A DNA stretch of 64,000 nt from Papaver somniferum (GCF_003573695.1 NW_020650971.1:1674984-1738983), one strand, 5' to 3'. Shown: positions 33,971-46,651, numbered from the stretch's first letter. The notes: a model not told the origin generated them from the letters alone. Translations and numbers: made by a program.

Positions 33971-34570
33971 AAGCGGTGGAATTCATATTTTATACTAATT
34001 TAAATTCAAAACATGTTACTGTTTAACAAAAGCTATGTTATTTCTCTTCGCGATCTACTTGTAGTTGATATCCTTATTTGTATTAGAGTTTTGATTATCT
34101 TGATGTTTTTAGATATTTTTGTTAATCTTGTAAGCGAACATGTAATCACTATTTTAATTTGAATGAATAAAATTTTGTTGATTGGCAAAAAAAAAAAGAA
34201 AGAAAAGAAAGGTGAATTTTCTTTCGAAAATGATTGGTGTACCGTGGAAGATATCCATCGACTGCAGCGTGTGAAAGAGGAAAAAAAGATGGGCCCCACA
34301 TTTGGCCCCACTCCCTGCTAATCTCCCCCAGGACTGACCTAACAGTCTTTGGATTTCTTTGCGTTGCAGATCGTGGTACACACGTTCGGTGTATGTATCA
34401 TTACTGATTTTGTTTTTGTAACCTTCGACTGCTTAACCGGATTTACATCATGACTTTTAACATATAAATTTGTCACCCTTAAACAAAAATTCTAGCTCCG
34501 TCCCTGGGTGTAATAAATGAGCTTAACTCTACACATAGAATTAACTCTGCACATAAGAATAGTTTTGTTT

Positions 34571-35320
34571 TGGGGTGAGCATAAAAACCGAAACCGCAGA
34601 TTTAACCTGTATCCGTCCGCAAAATTACGGATTTCACCCAAACCGCAAGACGTATGGGCCGGACACGGATGTGATTCTCAAATCCGCACGTTTTAGCGGT
34701 TTGGGTGCGGCAGAATATTGAAAACCACGGATTCATCCGCACCGCATTTGAGTAACATAAGCCCGAGATGATCACTAAACCCAGCTAAGTTATATCTTCA
34801 TGCTCGGGCATAAAGATCAAGTACAACGAAAAGCCCATGTGTCAGTAAGCTTCATATGGTGAATTTTGAGACGGACTCTTCTCTCTGGTAAGCTTCGTTG
34901 ACAAATCGGCAGTCGAACCGTGCTGTTGGACAAGCTTCATCGACATATTGGCATTGGCAGTTGAAGCATGCTACCTGGACACACCAATGGGCTTTTCTAC
35001 AAACTGCAATGTAGCGTCGAACACACTACACATCACATTGATCATCCGTTGCAAAGTCCCTAGAATGTGTATTTTGGCCAGCACATTGATCATCCGCTGC
35101 ACTAACTTAGTTTATAAACTTGGTATTTTTGCTTCTTTTACTTTTTTTTTACCCCTAGTCCGCGGTTAATCCGCAACCGGCCCGTAAAATTCGCTGATCC
35201 GCAAAGGTCAAATCCGCGGGTGATTGGACCGGTCACGGTTCAATTTTCCAAATCCGCAATTTTGACGGTTTGGTTGCGGGTGATCCCTAATCCGCAACCG
35301 TCGGTCCGTTGCACACCCCT
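34571..35320. mobile_element. Inverted-repeat transposon, 750 bp, with a 10-bp flanking repeat
   Basis: The ends are TGGGGTGAGCA and TGCACACCCCT. They are flanked by the exact direct repeat AGTTTTGTTT at 34561-34570 and 35321-35330. Sub-terminal regions on both sides are rich in CCGCAACCG/CGGTTTGG-type text. A 9-10 bp repeat suggests a Mutator-like element; a hAT element would give 8. The middle (34760-35150) is unrelated to the ends and may be captured DNA, but I recognise no gene in it. Confidence 0.65.
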
Positions 35321-35451
35321 AGTTTTGTTTAACAAAACCAACTTGGGCCTCAGCAAAGCAAGAACGTGAAAAACATTTTTTTTTTCTTGAAGTTGGAGCC
35401 GAGCCCATAAAATTCGAACGACTAGTCAAAGTCAAGTCAAGCGTGAAAATC

Positions 35452-35459
35452 TATATAAA
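35452..35459 (+). promoter_or_regulatory. TATA box of the coiled-coil gene
   Basis: TATATAAA lies about 155 bases upstream of the first ATG (35615) and would give a 5' untranslated region of about 130 bases. It is the only good TATA box between the transposon at 35320 and the start codon. Confidence 0.55.
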
Positions 35460-35614
35460 TTGTGTATTTATTATCATGACTTCATTTTGTTAACTCTCGA
35501 ATTGGAACCCTAACCAGAACAAGACCAAGAAACAAGAAGCAGATTCATTTTTGTTTGAGAAAATCTGAACCAGGAGTTTTTCAATCAGACAGTATTGGAA
35601 CTAGTAATTCAATC

Positions 35615-38600
35615 ATGAATTCTCATAAACGCTCTAGAAAAGAGGTAATTTCATTACACTACTAATCATTTCATTTCTCATTTTTGAAAAAAAATTCATC
35701 AAAATGTCTTTTAAATTATCGAATCGATTTGATATGAAAACAGCTTGATTGATTTGTTTTTGAGTTTGCATGGTGGAAATGTTGTTGGATTTGGTTGTCT
35801 TGTTCATAATTATGATGAAGTTTTGAATTAATTTCAGGTTTTAGATTCTGTTTTCTTTAGTTGAGATTTGTTGTTGTGAGTACTTGGAACATAGATTTCA
35901 AAGAATACTCTACATCTTTTTGGTTGATGTCCACCTGAGTTTTTCCTTATCTTGCTGGAATTCTGATTCGGATGGATTATGAGTAGATGCATTTTCTAAT
36001 TGGTGGGAGGGATGCTGATTGATGAGATGACTAACTGGGATTGGAGGTGGAAGTTTGATGTTTATATTTGGTGGATGATTTATGATTTTGCATGTTCCAG
36101 ATTCCGATATAAACATTTTTGTGGTTGAGATTTTTTTGTTGTGTCTTGATGTTTTGTGTTGTATGCGGTACATCGATTTTCAGAATTTACTCCCCAAATT
36201 TGGTTAATGTCCTCCTGAGTTTTTCTTCCTCTTGCTGGAAATCTGATTTGGATGGATTGTGAGTAGATGCATTTTCCAATTGTTGGAATGTTGATGTTTG
36301 GATGGAATTTGACTAACTAGAATTGGATGATGAAACTTGATGTTTATATTTGGTTAATGATTTATGATTTGCATGCTCTGAGATTCCATCATAAACATTT
36401 TTGTGGTTGAAATTTGTTTCTGTGTCTTGCTATTATATGTGCAGCGTACATTGATTTTCACATTTGCTCTCCTTATTTGGTTAACGTCCACCTGAGTTTA
36501 GTTTACCACTCCTTGAGCTGGAATTTTGATTCAGATGATATTTTTTTTTTCTTTTACTGTTTTTTCAATTAGACCACTAACTGGAGTTGGAATTGGATCC
36601 ACAAAGTCACTGTTAATGTTAGGTGAATGATTTATGTTTGGTATCCACCTGTCAAATTAGATAAGATGTTGATTCACCATTGCCGATCTTCCTAATTAAG
36701 CAATATGGTTTGATTGTGTTTATGCTGTGGATGCAATATGGTTTCACTGTGCTTATTTCGTCTGTCATTGAGTTTCAAAATTCATGTACCTGTAAACTTC
36801 AACATTTGGTATAACTTAAATCTTGAACACCCTTAATTTAGGGATATTAAGACACCATCTAATCCTGATCCACTTGCACCCTAAAAGGATTAGCAAGTCT
36901 AAAATAGAATGTGGATTGCTGTTTTCGTGCATGCATCCCACGTGGAATCCCTATACCTATTGATTATGTGGTTATTACCCATAAAGGGGCTGCCACATTT
37001 ATTTGGATATCGGGCTTCCACGTGGAATGCGTGCACGAGAACAGTGATCAACAAGTCAGCTCTCTTGAATTAAGGATTTGCTTCTTACTGCACATTCATA
37101 ATTACGTTACTGATCATAGAAGCATCACTGCAATCAGTTTCAGTTATTATCTGCGAAGATATTTAGAGATCATGGGCTTCTTCGGTTCAGTTTTGAGTAT
37201 GCATTATAAGATTGATTCAATCTCTAGCTTCAGCAGAAACAACCTCAGGTTTTGGCTTCTAGTTAGTGAAAAATGAGATTGTACTTTGCATAACACAACA
37301 GCTGTCACAGCATTCCAAGAAGTAACAATGCTATTATGTTGAGTCTCGAAGATCAATGACTTCAGCCAACATCTGAAGTTCTCTATTACTAAATAACCGC
37401 AGGATTAGAAAACCAAACAGCCATAGAGAAAAGGAAATTCACAAGAAGATGCATAAAATCTTCCTTGCGCGGTTATATAGACTGTATAGCATTCATCCAA
37501 ATCAGGAAAAATTGAAGCTTACACCAAATAATTGCTTATACACTTCCAGATGAATTTTGGCGCTATTTGCAGGTCCAATATTCCCTAGTACTCCTTCTCT
37601 AATTGAGATTTACTTTTTGTCTGATGCTATTATGAGTGCCCTGTACATAGACTTCAGAAAATTCTCCCCATCTTCACTTAACCTCAACTTGGTATTTTAC
37701 TCTGTGGTTCAAATGTATTTTTTACCTTTTTTGTCCAAAAGACTCATGAGAAGAGTATGTTGAATAAAGTGACCACTAATTCAAGTTGGAATTGAACCCA
37801 GAAACTCACTGTTTATATTTGGTGGATGATTGTTGTTTGGTTCCACTTGTCAGATCAAATAGATGTAGATTCACCAATCTCCTAGAGCAATATGGCATTA
37901 CTGTGCTTATACCATCAGCTGTTGAGTTCTAAATCCTTGTACCTGTTTTGTGCATTTCCCTATCTGCAGCTGTGGTTTAATCGTGCTTATGAAAACAATT
38001 TCTTTTAGTAACATAATTGCTTAAAATTCTATTGTGACTATGTGACTAACATTATATGTTGAATTATCAGTCAGAAGGTGACACCAATATTCAGAAAAAG
38101 GTCAAGGAAGGGCACAGGAGAGCTGTTTCAAACCGAAAACTTGCCAAAACAAAACCGTTGCCAGACGATACGTTATTGGCTGTGGTGAAAGCTAAATTGA
38201 AACCAGTATTGGGCGATGTGGTAAAGGCAGATGCAAAAGCAAAAGCAGTATCCAAAGCTAGGATGAAGTCTAAGGCGAAAGCAAAACGAGCATCAGTCGT
38301 GGCGAAGAAGGGTGTGTTTGCAACGAAAATACGCTTTTTTTGGAAGGAAACATTAGAAGGATTAAAGGAAGAACTGAAAGAGAAGGAGCTGGAACTTGTG
38401 TTGCTTGAAAATATTTCGACAAAAGAGAAACTGAAGTACTGTATTGATCTACTTGCTGAACGGGTTAGTGAGTCATTATTTGAGTCTTTTGTGGCTGATT
38501 ATGAGGATTTTGCTCGTAATGGCGTAGAGGAATTAACCGCCAGAATGGTAAACAAGCAGCTCGAGTTTAATAATATAGAAAATGATATAAAGCTTCTGAA

Positions 38601-41600
38601 CGAAACTAGAACATCACTCCTGGAACTGACTGATCAGTTGTGTAAACAAAGAGCAGATAAAGAAGTTGAACTACAGAAAGATATTGAAAGACTGAATCAA
38701 GAGAAGATTACACTCAGAAGTCATGTTGCAGCACTCGAGAAACAGGATTCGGAGATGGGAACTCAAATTGATTCACTGAGCAAAGACAAGAATAAACTGG
38801 AAAGTGATAATGAATTACTTAATAAACTAAAGACGAACCTGGGTAGTTATGTTGAAGATCTTAAAAAGGAGATGCTTGAATTGGTAAATGATGTATGTGC
38901 GCTCAAGAAAGAAAAGGAAACACTGGAAAATGAGAAGATAGAATTGGGTGGCGAAATTGAAATATATAACAAAGAAAAGTCTTCATTGCAAAGTGATATT
39001 TGTTTGGTCACCGAAAGGAAGATAATCTTGGAAAATGAAATTGAGTCGAGTAACAATAAGAAGATGGAAATGGAAAGTGACAGTGAGTTACTTAACAACA
39101 AGAAGGATAAAATGGTAAATGATATTGAAGTACTTAACCTTATTATCAAAGAAAAGTTGGCAGTGCAGAGTGATATTCGTTTGCTCGATGAAAAGATGAC
39201 TATCCTGGAGAATAAATTTGAGTCGCGTAATTATGAGAAGAAGAAATTGCAAGACGATTTGGAGATTCTCAACAAAGAGAAGTTTGCAGTACAAGGTGAT
39301 ATTCGTTCTCTCAAGGAAAAGAAGACTGTTCTGGGAAGTGAAACTGAATCCCTTACCAATGAGAAGACTAGCTTGGGAAATGAAACTGAGTTACTCAACA
39401 TGGAGAAGACGAAATTGGTTAATGATTTGGAGTTGCTCAACAAGGAGAAGATTAGACTAGGAGCTGATACTGAGTTACTTAACGAGAAAAATTCTACAGT
39501 ACAAGATGTTATTTGTTCGCTCAACCAAAGGAAGACTGTTCTGGAAAGTGAAATTGACTTGCTCAGCAATGCGAAGACTAGCTTGGGAAATGAGACTGAG
39601 TTACTCAACATGGAGAAGGCGAAATTGGTTAGTGATTTGGAGTTGCTCAACAAGGAGAAGACTAGATTGGGAGCAGATACCGAGTCACTTAACAAGAAAA
39701 ATTCTACAGTACAAGATGTTATTTGTTCGCTCGACCAGAGGAAGTCTGTTCTGGAAAACGAAATTGAATCGCTTAGCAATGAGAAGACTAGCTTGGGAAA
39801 TGACACTGAGTTACTCAACATGGAGAAGACTAAATTGGCAAGTGATTTGGAGTTGCTCAACGAGGAGAAGACTAGATTGGGTGCTGATACTGAGTTACTT
39901 AACGAGAAAAATTCTACAGTACAAGATGTTATTTGTTCGCTCGACCAAAGGAAGTCTGTTCTGGAAAGTGAAATTGAATCGCTTAGCAATGAGAAGACTA
40001 GCTTGGGAAATGAGGCTGAGTTACTCAACATGGAGAAGACGAAATTGGTAAGTGATTTGGAGTTGCTCAACAAGGAGAAGACTAGTTTGGGAGCTGATAC
40101 CGAATTACTTAACAAGAAAAATTCTACAGTACAAGTTGTTATTTGTTCGCTCGACCAAAGGAAGTCTGTTCTGGAAAGCGAAATTGAATCGCTTAGCAAT
40201 GGGAAGACTTGCTTGGGAACTGAGACCGAGTTGCTCAACAAGGAGAAGTCGAAATTGGTTAATGATCTTGAATTTTTCAAGAAAGAGCAGTTGGGAGTGC
40301 AGAGTGATATTTGTTCGCTCAACCAAAGGAAGACTGTTCTGGAAAGTGAAATTGAATCGCTTAGCAATGAGAAAACTGGCTTGGGAACTGAGACCGAGTT
40401 GCTCAACAAGGAGAAGTCGAAATTGGTTAGTGATCTTGAATTTTTCAAGAAAGAGCAGTTGGCAGTGCAGAGTGATATTTGTTCGCTCAACCAAAGGAAG
40501 ACTGTTTTGGAAAGTGAAATTGAATCGCTTAGCAATGAGAAGACTGGCTTGGGAACTGAGACCGAGTTGCTCAACAAGGAGAAGTCGAAATTGGTTAGTG
40601 ATCTTGATTTTTTCAAGAAAGAGCAGTCGGCAGTGCAGAGTGATATTTGTTCGCTAGAGGAAAAGAAGACGATCCTGGAAAATAAAATTGAATCGCTTAA
40701 CAATGAGATGACACAGTTGGGAAGTGATGCCGAGTTACTTAACAAGGAGAAGGCAATATTGCTGAGTGATTTTGAAATACTTAACAAAGAAAAGTGTGTA
40801 GTGCAAAGTGATATTTGTTCGCTCATTGAAAAGAAGATTATACTGGAAAGTGAAACCGAATCGCTTAGCAAAGAGAAGACTAAGTTGGGAAATGACACTG
40901 ACTTTCTCAACCAGCAGAAGAAGAAACTGAGAAGTGATTTTGAATTTCTCATCAGTGAAAAGTGTAATGTACAAGCTGATATTTGTTCACTTAATGGAAA
41001 GAAGATTACTCTGGAATGTGAAATTGAATCGCTTTGCAGTGAGAAGACTCAATTGGGAACTGATACGGAGTTACTCAACAAGGAGAAGAAGATATTGGTA
41101 AGTGATATGGAGTTACTCAAAAGGGAGAAGACGAAATCGCAAGCCGATTTTGAAATTCTCGACAGCAAAAAATCTGCAATACAAGGTGATATCTTGTCTC
41201 TCAATGAAAAGAAGACTCTGTTGGAAAGTGAAATTACTTCACTTAGCTGTGAGAAGACTCACTTGACAAGTGATACCGAGTTACTCAGCAAAGAAATGTC
41301 TTCGGTGCAAAGTGATGTTTGTTCGCTGAACGAAAAGAAGACTCTGTTGGAAAGTGAAATTATTTCACTTAGCAGTGAGAAGACTCAATTAAGAAGTGAC
41401 ACCGAATTACTCAACAAAGAAATGTCTACAGTGCAAAGTGATGTTTGTTCGCTGAATGAAAAGAAGACTCTGTTGGAAAGTGACGTTATTTCACTTAGCG
41501 GTGAGAAGACTCAATTGAGAAGTGATACCGAGTTACTCAACAAAGAATTTTCTACAGTGCAAACTGATGTTTCTTCGCTGAATGAAAAGAAAACTCTGTT

Positions 41601-42971
41601 GGAAAGTGAAATTATTTCACTTAGCAGTGAGAAGAGCCAATTGAGAAGTGATACCGAGTTACTCAACAAAGAAATGTCTACAGTGCAAAGTAATGTTTGT
41701 TCGCTGAATGAAAAAAAGACTATCTTGGAAAGTGAAACCGAATCACTTGACAAGGAGAAGACTAAATTACGAAGCGATTTTGAAGTTCTAAACAAAGAAA
41801 AGCTGGCAGTGCAGAGTGGTATTTGTTCGCTAGAGGAAAAGAAGACTATTCTGGAAGATGAAGTTGAATGGCTTCACAATAAGAAGACTCAATTGGGAAG
41901 TGATACCGAGCTACTCAACAAGGAGAAGACGAAATTGCAAACCGATTTTGAATCTCTCAGCGAAGAAATGTCTGCAGTGAAGGGTGATATATGCTCGCTC
42001 AATGAAAAGAAGACTAATCTGGAAAGTGAATTTGAATCGCTTAGCAATGAGAAGACTAACTTGGGAAATGATATTGAGGTGCTCAATGAGGAGAAGACAA
42101 AACTGCAAAGTGATTTCGAATTTCTCAACAAAGAAAAGTCTACAGTGGAAAGTGTTATTTCTTCACTTAACGAAAAGAAGACTCTCCTGGAAAGTGAAAT
42201 TGAATTACTTAAAAATGTGAAGACTAAATTGGGAACTGAAACTGAGTTTCTTAACAAGGAGAAGACAGAACTGCGTAGTGATTTTGAATCTCTCAACCAT
42301 GAGAAAACTAATCTGGGAATGGATGTTGTGCTACTCAAGAAAAGAAAATCTGAATTAGAAACTGATTTTGGTTTCCTCCAAGATGAGAAGAATACACTGC
42401 ATAATGAGATTGACTCTATGAACAAGGAGAAGGCTATGTTGCATTCTAATATACAATTTCTCAATAAGGAGAAGGATAAATTGCAATCTGATGTCGAATT
42501 TCTCAATGAAGAGAAGGCTGAATTTATTCGTTCAGCTACGTCTGAAGTTAATGAATGTTTTTATGAACGTGAGAAAACACTGGAGGCGAATGAAAAGTTG
42601 TTCATAGAACTTAAAGAGATGAACCAAACATTGGTTGCCAAGGAACGGTTTTACACTGAAGAGCTTCAGGAAGCTCGCCAAGAATTTATCAAGGTAGATT
42701 TTGTCTAAATGTGTTTTTATTTCCAAAGTTTTTTTTTTTGATTTTTTTTTCTTTTTAAAACCTTAGGTTGATCTAAATACGCGATTTTGATTGATGTAAA
42801 CGTATGTGATTACTATAGGTAATAGCTTCAGAGAAGGTAAATACCAGACATACAGGGATTGGAGTCAAGACAATGAGAAAGGGAGAACAGGTGCTCTGGA
42901 ACTTCAGAGAGGGAAAGAGAGCGTCGCTGAAAGAAGTAATTAGATTTCAGTTTAACCGTATGAAAAAGTAA
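35615..42971 (+). CDS. Giant coiled-coil protein, three exons, about 1601 aa, with an XH-like C-terminus
   Basis: Exons 35615-35644, 38071-42693 and 42819-42971 join in phase 0 with GT-AG ends (GAG|GTAATT, TTATCAG|TCAGAA, ATCAAG|GTAGAT, ACTATAG|GTAATA). Exon 1 gives ten residues (MNSHKRSRKE). Residues 11-110 are basic (KAKAKAVSKARMKSKAKAK), possibly a nuclear localisation region. From about 115 to 1550 the protein is coiled coil made of 14-residue units such as SDTELLNKEKTKLR. The C-terminus (EELQEARQEFIK, then TGIGVKTMRKGE in exon 3) resembles the start of the XH domain of FDM/IDN2-type RNA-directed DNA methylation proteins, but the XS and zinc domains of those proteins are missing. The function is therefore open; a structural or scaffold role in the nucleus is an inference. 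The frame is intact across 4.6 kb. Confidence 0.8.
35880..36500 (+). repeat. Diverged tandem copies (about 280 bp) in the first intron
   Basis: The text GTACAT-GATTT-CA-A-TT-CTC...TTGGTTAATGTCCACCTGAG recurs at about 35883, 36163 and 36438. Further blocks are shared (GATGGATT-TGAGTAGATGCATTTTC; TTGATGTTTATATTTGG). A fourth, more diverged copy starts near 37643. No protein is encoded. Confidence 0.6.
39205..42229 (+). repeat. Phase-locked 42-bp coding repeat in the coiled-coil exon
   Basis: The anchor CTGGAAAGTGA (or TTGGAAAGTGA) occurs 19 times between 39205 and 42187. Every interval is a multiple of 42: 126, 210 four times, 168 five times, 210, 126 five times and 168 twice. The unit codes for 14 residues, or two heptads. 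Upstream of 39205 the phase is lost by a 9-base insertion. Confidence 0.9.
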
Positions 42972-43236
42972 AACAGATCAACGTTCTACATCAGCCTTCA
43001 TCTGTTAACTGTGCAGAGGATTTTTCAGCTGGACATTATGAATGTCTACTTCCTCCAATTTTCTGACATGATTGAAGACTGTAGAGATGTTGTTGTTTAA
43101 TGAAGACGGTGGAGATGTTATCGGATGGCTGCCAATGTAAAGCTAAACCTGTAAATGTTGAACATTTGAATACAAAGCTGTTACCAAAGCTACATTTTAG
43201 ACAAAGTCGGGGATATAACTCAGTTTGCTTGATCAA
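42972..43236 (+). other. Probable 3' untranslated region of the coiled-coil gene
   Basis: Non-coding sequence follows the stop codon at 42969-42971. No clear poly(A) signal was identified; LINE sequence begins at about 43237. Confidence 0.4.
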
Positions 43237-43960
43237 GGTCGGATTCACTCCATTTCCTCTCTAAGAGGTACTATTGCTCCTTCCCACATTTTATATGCTG
43301 ATGATATTATGGTATTTTGTAGAGTTACTAAAAAAAATAGCCTAACGAATTTTTTCAAATTACAGAAATGGAGCTAGGGGTCTCGAATATTCACAATGTA
43401 GTGGATGACAGCTTTTGGATATCCCAGATTAATATGCCAGAGTTGTAGGAATCAGTGGAACAATATATCCAGGAGGTTCAGTTCGCGGTGCATATGGAGG
43501 ATAGGTTAATTTGGACCCATAGCAATACAGGTGCAGGTACTACAAAGACAGCTTATGAATACTGCAGACCTGATAAGCCAGCTGACATTAACTTGTCGAA
43601 ATTGTAGGATCCCAGAACGCCTCAGAGAAGAGCCTGGACCGTGTAGAAGTTGTTACATAATCCAGTGCCTAATGATGATATAGTTCTTTTTCCTGGAATT
43701 AGCTCGGCGTCTTGCTGTAATTTGTATACGGTTCTGTGTTGCTTTGAAACACAACACCTATTCTTTGAATGCGCTTATGCAACTGCGCTTTGGAATTGGT
43801 TAGGCAGTCTTCAATGTTGCTTTAACTGCAACTTCTATTTGCAGAATGTTCACTATTATCAGTAGCTTTGTTGGCAGCTCTCGGATCAAGAAGCTTTTTT
43901 GGGTGGCAATGGTTAATTTGGCATCTCAGTTAGCATCTAGCAAGCTTCCATGGATCTAAA
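43237..43960 (+). pseudogene. LINE ORF2 relic (RT YADD motif and zf-RVT), plus strand
   Basis: The frame SHILYADDIMVFCRV is the RT active site. About 200 bases later, in other frames, comes a zf-RVT-like end: DRLIWTHSNTGAGTTKTAYE, then LLHNPVPNDDIVLFPG and FFECAYATALWNWL. Normally several hundred residues separate these, so there was an internal deletion. Several stops are present. It belongs to a LINE of the same broad type as 10979-15665 but in the other orientation. Confidence 0.75.
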
Positions 43961-45009
43961 GTTGTGAATCTGGTGCTTTGTATAATTTTCAAAATTACTG
44001 CAAACCAGATTGGGCCTCAGATCCGCAAGAACGCTAAAAACTCATTTGGAACCCAGATACAAGACTTTGTCATCAGTAGTCAGTGGAGAACTTTGCCACC
44101 AGGCCCACCACTCTCATTTCCATCAGTGCCGCCAGGCCCACCACCATCCCCCCTACACCACTGCATCACACCGTCCGCTAGTCCAGGTGGACAAATGTGA
44201 CAGTGATGGATACACGTACTCAGAAAGTGCATATCCGAGCTCGGATTGTACTTACCGTACAGATTGGTGTAAATGCCAATGTCTAGACCTTGGGCCTAAG
44301 TGGTTAATAACCAGGTGCTCATTTGGTGGAAACTCAATGGACCTGGACCTGCACCCAACCTGCATCAAGTTGTCCTTTTCTTGGTTGTCCAATGGACTTA
44401 ACATGAGTGATATAAGGTCGTCTGACACCATGCAAATATATAAATAACTTTGCTACGTAAATTTCGAAGTGTACACCAACAAGGGATCCGACGGCCTCAA
44501 TGTCACTTCTCTGCATTGGGATACCGGTCGGCAGAAATCGTCCCACCCCTCCACTCATACGGAATGTGACTTTTATTTTTTCATTTTTACCTAAAAATAG
44601 GCTAAGTCACAGACTAATCACTTTTCCCGGAGACAAAACTTCGGCAAGGGTTACTACGCTCCAACCGTCTCCAAAAAAAAATAATAATCCAAAATCTATT
44701 TTTTTTACCGTCTGTTTTGACTGAGCCGTAAGCTATGATTAAATTTTAGGTTTAGCTTTAGGTAAAAGTTACTTTTTTATGTTTGAAATTCGGCTTCATA
44801 ATCATTAAACATCATACTTAAACATGAAAAATACCTATAGCCGTAGGACCTTCCTTCAATCCGTAACGAGACTCTCCACATTACTCACTTATTTTCTTAT
44901 CATCCACCCTGTCTCGACATTTAAGTCTCTGGATATTTTCTTCTTTGGCTCATGCAAAACATATACCTTAGTACCACCAACCATCAAAAGCTCACCGAAC
45001 TCGAATATT
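43961..45009. other. Intergenic stretch without a recognisable gene
   Basis: Open frames near 44010-44447 and 44500-44724 show no conserved features. A short CCACCA/CAGGCCCACCA duplication is at 44098-44145. Confidence 0.4.
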
Positions 45010-45805
45010 TATTAAAATAGGGAATTGTATGCTGGGTAATTGAATATTGGTTAGTCCAAGATGCGCTGACTCCATATTCTAGCATCGCCCATATCTCAGC
45101 GAGGGAACCAGAGTCAACATTAAAATGAAATAAACAAAGGTTGCCATCCAACACTACCAAACTGCTGTACCATTTTCTACCGTTAGGATGTCACCGTGTG
45201 TGTTCTGGTAGTGGGATATCTGCAATACTCTCAGTGCTAATACTGGATGACACTATGACATCAAAGGAGGTTTCTTGGTTTGTGCCTAACCAATGAAGAG
45301 CTCCATTAAATACCAGACCAAAAGCTTTAAAACCTCTACGAGGGATACAAGGGAATGAGTATGCTACTGCTGATTGAATAGTACTCCATGTATCTGATCT
45401 TAGTCTGTAAACCTGAATTTCAAACCTTTCAGTTTCTTTATTAACGCCGATTTTTACAAACTTATAAGCATCTTTGTTAAAATCATATCCAAATCCATAC
45501 CTAACGTTCTTATAGAGATAGAACTTTCGCACTAATATGTCCTTATATTCTCCCGTCAAAGGGTTCCAAATATACAAATCCAATTTATATGTTTTCCAGA
45601 GATACCGAGTGCTAAGCAAATCAAGCCATTACAAGATCCCAATATTGTGTGCCCCAATTACAATTCTTGTTGTTTACGAAAGCTCTCTTATAGGATGGAA
45701 ATGGTGAACATGAAATTCAAGGATGATCTACTGAATATATAGAGCACTGCTCATCTAACCAGCAGGCGTATCGATAGACAAGAGTTTACGATTGTTATTA
45801 CTTTG
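45010..45805 (-). pseudogene. F-box protein pseudogene, FBA-domain part
   Basis: On the minus strand the F-box-associated domain is clear. It reads ILGSCNGLICLALG, YIWNPLTGEYKDIL, FGYDFNKDAYKFVKI, FEIQVYRLRSDTWSTI and VFNGALHWLG. After a frameshift near 45185 it continues with VLDGNLCLFHFN and EIWAMLEYGVSASW down to about 45010. Stops lie between 45740 and 45640, so the gene was dead. The N-terminal F-box is 13 kb away at 59077-59261, separated by the retrotransposon 45806-59076. F-box proteins of this kind would choose targets for SCF ubiquitin ligases. Confidence 0.88.
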
Positions 45806-46650
45806 TGTGTACACATATATCTCACTATCGGACACGTGTATACAGAAAGGTACGTGGAAAGCATGCAAGCCAAGACATCAAAACACGATGCGTCGCGAAG
45901 CACCAAATAAACCCCTAGGAGTTGCTTTATCTCATCCCCAGAAGAGGAGCTAAGATCAACGGTGGGGAGAAAGTCAGCTGACACGGACTGACAGGGGCAG
46001 AAGACACTTGTCTGACACGAGCAGACCCCTCAACCACCCGCATTAAACACTCTGAGCAGTGCACGTGTCGACCGACCTATGGAACGAGCGAAGATGCCTC
46101 CGCGGGATCGAGGGGGAAACGCAGACCTCTGCGTGATGGACACAAGACACTAGAAGATAAGGTTCCAACGGTCTTCAGAGATGGGTCCCACATTCCTACC
46201 TTATAAATACCCAATCTCCACAAAGGGGGAAGGGGGATCGAAAAAACATCAGGAGGAGAGAGAGAGAGAGAGAGATAGCAAAGGTAAGGAATCCCATAGT
46301 GGAGAGAAATATGTAAACCCCAAGTCATTCAACTATTCGTGTAACCGTGAATAATATAGAACAACAAACCCCGTGGATGTAGGCCTTAGTGCTGAACCAC
46401 GTAAACCTTGGTCTTATTTACATTTCAGCACTTTACATTCATTTAGTTCCGCATGCATTTGCTTATATGTTGTTTTCCTTTTATATTTGTACCCCATGCA
46501 TAATCGCTACGCATGGGGAAGTTGGAGGAGGCCATGATAAACCCGCGGGTTTTGAGCCAATGAACCCACATCAGGGTATCATCATCGTAATCTCTTTAGA
46601 CTTTAACAATTGATTGGGCATTCGGACCCCGCGTAGTTCGTGTGTCCACA
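45806..46650 (+). repeat. 5' LTR of the Tat element (845 bp)
   Basis: A TATA box TTATAAATA is at 46201-46209 and a GA microsatellite at 46256-46274. Differences from the 3' LTR are few: length of the GA run, GC inserted near 46356, TTAGTT/TTAGAT, TATATG/TATATATG and GGG/GCGGG near 46615. Confidence 0.93.
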
Positions 46651-46651
46651 A

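Noticed and set aside
36911..37276. 121-aa plus-strand ORF in the intron of the coiled-coil gene
   Set aside because: No conserved motif, and it lies within a well-supported intron with tandem repeats around it.
38847..42506. Long minus-strand frames (up to 573 aa) opposite the coiled-coil exon
   Set aside because: They are antisense shadows of a 42-bp repeat rich in GAA/GAG/AAG codons; Ser/Leu/Phe-rich and without domain features.
44010..44447. 145-aa plus-strand ORF
   Set aside because: No domain or coding bias; Pro/His-rich because of a short CCACCA duplication.
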